Shown here: one piece after another, positions 61,580-64,000 of the stretch
Layout of the letters: every line of letters begins with the position of its first letter
How positions within the stretch are numbered: position 1 is the first letter of the stretch
NCBI GenBank assembly: GCA_002412865.1
Contig: DHVW01000018.1
Span: 84,517 to 148,516, forward strand
Direction: 5' to 3'
Length of the DNA: 64,000 nt
Origin: Sulfurovum sp. UBA5198
Lineage (GTDB): Bacteria > Campylobacterota > Campylobacteria > Campylobacterales > Sulfurovaceae
The notes under the pieces: generated by a model
What the model was told of the DNA's origin: nothing
What the model saw: only the letters and a program-made list of their open reading frames with translations
Databases searched by the model: none
Made by a program: the position numbers and the translations under genes

Positions 61580-62935
61580 CTAAAGCTTCGCTAAAAGCTC
61601 AGATTTATAATTGGAAATTTTTTCCATACTACTAGCTCCATCGAAAAGTGTCTGCTCGTCAAACGCTTTTGCAATTAGCTGTAATCCTATCGGCATTCCA
61701 TCGCTATTCTTGCTTACTGGTACAGATATTGCTGGAAGTCCTGCTAGGTTGATAGCGATAGTATACATATCACTTTTGTACATCTCTAATGGGTCGTGGT
61801 TTGCTCCAATGCGAGGTGCAACACTTGGTGCGACTGGAGAAAGTATCAAATCTGCATCATCAAATATTGCATTAAATTCATCACGGATTAAGTGTCTAAC
61901 CTTTTGTGCTTTAAGATAATATGCATCATAATATCCACTGGAAAGTACGAAGTTACCTAGTAATATTCGTCTTTTGACTTCTTCACCGAAACCTTCACTT
62001 CTAGTATTATAGTATAGATCAGATACATTTGATGCCTCTGCCCTAAATCCATATCTGATGCCGTCAAATCGTGCTAGATTTGTAGCAGCTTCAGCAGTTG
62101 CTAGTATATAATAGGTAGCTATGTCATATTTTGTATTTTGCATATTTTTGTGAATTATCGTGTGACCTGCACTTTTGAGTGCTTCAACTGTATCACTATA
62201 TGCTTTTTGTATCTCGCTATCAGCTTCACTTATATAATTATCTATTACTGCGATAGTGAGTTTTCTATTCTCATCAATTATTATCTTATCATCTGCCATC
62301 TCTGCGCTTGTGGAGTCATTCACATCATGACCCTTGATTATATCATACAAGATAGCTGCATCTTCGACGGTTTGAGTAATTGGTCCTATTTGATCTAAGC
62401 TAGAAGCATACGCACCCAGTCCAAATCTACTAACTCTACCATATGTAGGTTTCATTCCCACACAACCGCAATAAGCAGCAGGCTGACGAATAGAACCACC
62501 AGTATCGCTACCTAAAGCAGCTATTGCAATCCCACCAGCAACAGCAGCCGCTGCTCCACCAGAACTTCCACCTGGTACACGAGATATGTCATGTGGATTT
62601 TTCGTTATTCCATAAAAACTACTCTCAGTAGTACTTCCCATAGCGAACTCGTCCATGTTTGAGCGACCAAAACATGATAAACCGTTTTCTTTTAATTTTA
62701 TAATAACTGTTGCATCATATGGCGCAATGTATCCTTGGAGTATTTTTGAGCCACTTGTGACACTCCAGCCATTTACTTGAATATTATCTTTTATGAGAAT
62801 AGGTACGCCATCACCACTGACTTCAAATCCAACATAGGCATTAAGCTCACTAGCTTTTGCTTTTTGTGCTATATCAGCAAGTATCTCTTTTAACTCATCA
62901 TTCGATTTAGTTAGTGCTTCTTTTAGTGTAATCAT
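61580..62935 (-). CDS. gatA: Glutamyl-tRNA(Gln) amidotransferase subunit A
   Basis: The 451-residue amidase subunit of GatCAB releases ammonia from glutamine. The Ser-cisSer-Lys triad is visible: Lys in PILIKDNIQV, cis-Ser in GGSSGGAAAAVAGG, and nucleophilic Ser in LGSDTGGSIRQPA. Its ATG overlaps the stop of the small membrane-peptide gene (ATGA). gatC is at 15417-15707. Confidence 0.97.
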   Translation of the reverse strand: MITLKEALTKSNDELKEILADIAQKAKASELNAYVGFEVSGDGVPILIKDNIQVNGWSVTSGSKILQGYIAPYDATVIIKLKENGLSCFGRSNMDEFAMGSTTESSFYGITKNPHDISRVPGGSSGGAAAAVAGGIAIAALGSDTGGSIRQPAAYCGCVGMKPTYGRVSRFGLGAYASSLDQIGPITQTVEDAAILYDIIKGHDVNDSTSAEMADDKIIIDENRKLTIAVIDNYISEADSEIQKAYSDTVEALKSAGHTIIHKNMQNTKYDIATYYILATAEAATNLARFDGIRYGFRAEASNVSDLYYNTRSEGFGEEVKRRILLGNFVLSSGYYDAYYLKAQKVRHLIRDEFNAIFDDADLILSPVAPSVAPRIGANHDPLEMYKSDMYTIAINLAGLPAISVPVSKNSDGMPIGLQLIAKAFDEQTLFDGASSMEKISNYKSELLAKL

Positions 62936-63060
62936 TTTTGCTCCCTATATCTTTTTTCATAATACTTAACGACTGCCAACCCAATTGCAACGATAGTAAA
63001 TACAACTATAATTGCACCTACAATAACTTCACTACGAACAGCAATACTCATATCAAACAT
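62932..63060 (-). CDS. 42-residue single-pass membrane peptide between ileS and gatA
   Basis: A small frame encodes MFDMSIAVRSEVIVGAI... with one hydrophobic helix (about residues 12-31) and a basic tail ending YEKRYREQK, so the C-terminus should be cytoplasmic. The ATG at 63060 overlaps the ileS stop by eight bases and has GAGG upstream; an ATG three codons in (63051) is an alternative. The stop overlaps the gatA start (ATGA). Coupling at both ends argues that it is translated. No family was recognised. Confidence 0.7.
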   Translation of the reverse strand: MFDMSIAVRSEVIVGAIIVVFTIVAIGLAVVKYYEKRYREQK

Positions 63061-64000
63061 TTATAACCTCATCACATCTACTACAAAGTGTATCTTCTAC
63101 TTTGCTTTTAAATCTCCAACATCTAGGGCATTTATGCTCACTTGCTAAAGCTATATCAAACTTCACTCCATCAACTTCAAATGTTGCCAAAATATCATTG
63201 CTAGAACTATCTTTTATAGATGAAACCATAAAGAAATCTTCAAGCTCTTTGCTTGTGATACCAAAATCACTATTGGCAGTTATTAGCTCTACTTCTAGCG
63301 TTGATTTGATAGTTTTATCTTTTTTCAGTCCATCTACTGACTCCAAAAATGCATTTCTAATATCCATCAAAGAACTCATATCAAGAGTGGAATCAACATT
63401 AGGTAATTCTACATACTCAAACTCAAATATATTTTTAGCTCCACCAGTTAGTATAGGATTAGCATATTCGAGTATCTCATCACTTGTATATGTAAGCACA
63501 GGGGCAACAAGTCCAAGCATACTTTTTGCTATTAATGCCATCACGCTTTGAGCTGCCCTTCGCTCATCTCCATCTTTGGCATCACAATATAATCTATCTT
63601 TGCAAATATCCATATATAGTGAGCTTAGGTCATTTACGAGAAAGTGATTAAGCACTGCAAATCCACGCAAAAAGTCATAATTATCAAAGTTCTCTTTGAC
63701 CTCATCAAAGACTTTTTTTGCTGTTGCCATTATCCACTTATCAAGCTTTTCGAATTTTTCTACCTCTACAAGCATATCCAAATCATCAATATTGGCTAGT
63801 AAAAATCTAAATGTATTACGGATTTTACGATACTGTTCAGCTGTTTGCTTTAGGATATTTGATGAAATTTTCAAATCACTTTGGTAATCACTCAAAGCCA
63901 CCCAAAGACGCAATATTTCACTACCAAACTCTTTTGTTACAGATTCTGGAGCTACTACATTACCCTTTGATTTACTCATTTTTTCGCCTTTTTCATCGAC
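63053..64000 (-). CDS. ileS: Isoleucyl-tRNA synthetase, C-terminal part (runs off the window)
   Basis: The frame is open to the right edge, so only the last 315 residues are seen. It contains the class I KMSKS signature (GEKMSKSKGN), the anticodon-binding helical domain, and a C-terminal zinc site CPRCWRF...CSRC that marks bacterial-type IleS. The rest of the gene lies beyond position 64000. Confidence 0.96.
   Translation of the reverse strand, partial: VDEKGEKMSKSKGNVVAPESVTKEFGSEILRLWVALSDYQSDLKISSNILKQTAEQYRKIRNTFRFLLANIDDLDMLVEVEKFEKLDKWIMATAKKVFDEVKENFDNYDFLRGFAVLNHFLVNDLSSLYMDICKDRLYCDAKDGDERRAAQSVMALIAKSMLGLVAPVLTYTSDEILEYANPILTGGAKNIFEFEYVELPNVDSTLDMSSLMDIRNAFLESVDGLKKDKTIKSTLEVELITANSDFGITSKELEDFFMVSSIKDSSSNDILATFEVDGVKFDIALASEHKCPRCWRFKSKVEDTLCSRCDEVINV

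Noticed and set aside
1..64000. CRISPR array, prophage or integrated conjugative element
   Set aside because: No regularly spaced repeats, phage structural genes, integrase or att-like tRNA duplication were found; the two tRNAs have no repeated 3' ends in the window.

Overview
The window looks like 64 kb of chromosome from a low-G+C member of the Campylobacterota (the former Epsilonproteobacteria), probably a free-living, nitrogen-fixing relative of Sulfurimonas, Sulfurovum or Arcobacter. Three things point there: the DnaA-binding initiation factor HobA inside an rppH-lysC-hobA-holB-folP-ligA run, the fur-lysS-glyA order, and a NifT gene at the left edge. No rRNA, CRISPR array, prophage, transposase or conjugation gene was seen. 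No gene-free stretch exceeds 300 bases. Species-level placement is not possible from reading alone.

Left end (1-9 kb). A minus-strand operon encodes a 32-residue membrane peptide, an aldo/keto reductase, a fumarate-reductase/aspartate-oxidase-type flavoprotein and NifT. It is preceded by a sigma-54-like -24/-12 element and by a TGT-N10-ACA motif, the NifA activator consensus, which suggests nitrogen-fixation control. Then come a YbgC thioesterase, an RMD1/DUF155 protein, a DUF2237 gene, a lone HsdR_N-type nuclease gene bracketed by a 75-bp duplication of the DUF2237 5' end, and aconitase B.

Core blocks (9-27 kb). These are ftsK with a small downstream gene and a terminator; tRNA-Leu and tRNA-Gly; a minus-strand operon of ferredoxin-thioredoxin-reductase-like protein, rhodanese, dapE, thioredoxin-like protein and histidine kinase; and a plus-strand run gatC-pilT-cvpA-fur-lysS-glyA-SPOR-trpE-aroE. 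This run meets class II DAHP synthase tail to tail. A tlyA-ribF-cmoA operon follows.

Accessory patch and replication operon (27-36.5 kb). An MFS transporter, a PIN/antitoxin pair with a consensus promoter, and an HNH nuclease gene translationally coupled to ligA lie at the downstream end of the replication/folate/lysine operon.

Right half (36.6-64 kb). hemW is followed by a membrane protein gene that appears to have been inserted with duplication of the tat promoter, then tatBC-queA, an NlpC/P60-SPOR lipoprotein, ruvX and a Cys-rich small protein. Next are a TetR-controlled RND efflux operon with a 17-bp palindromic operator, nagZ, a TlpA-like thioredoxin, dprA, ilvC, a D,D-carboxypeptidase, a BaiN-type flavoprotein with a possibly leaderless mRNA, a membrane protein, and rplU-rpmA-obgE-proB. 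The window ends with ridA, two lipoproteins, guaB, gatA, a 42-residue membrane peptide and the 3' part of ileS, which runs off the right edge.

Most of the window is housekeeping. The unusual parts are the nif-linked operon, the two genes flanked by duplicated host sequence with no mobile-element genes nearby, the small coupled membrane peptides, and a ligA gene whose family-consistent start codon would be AUC.
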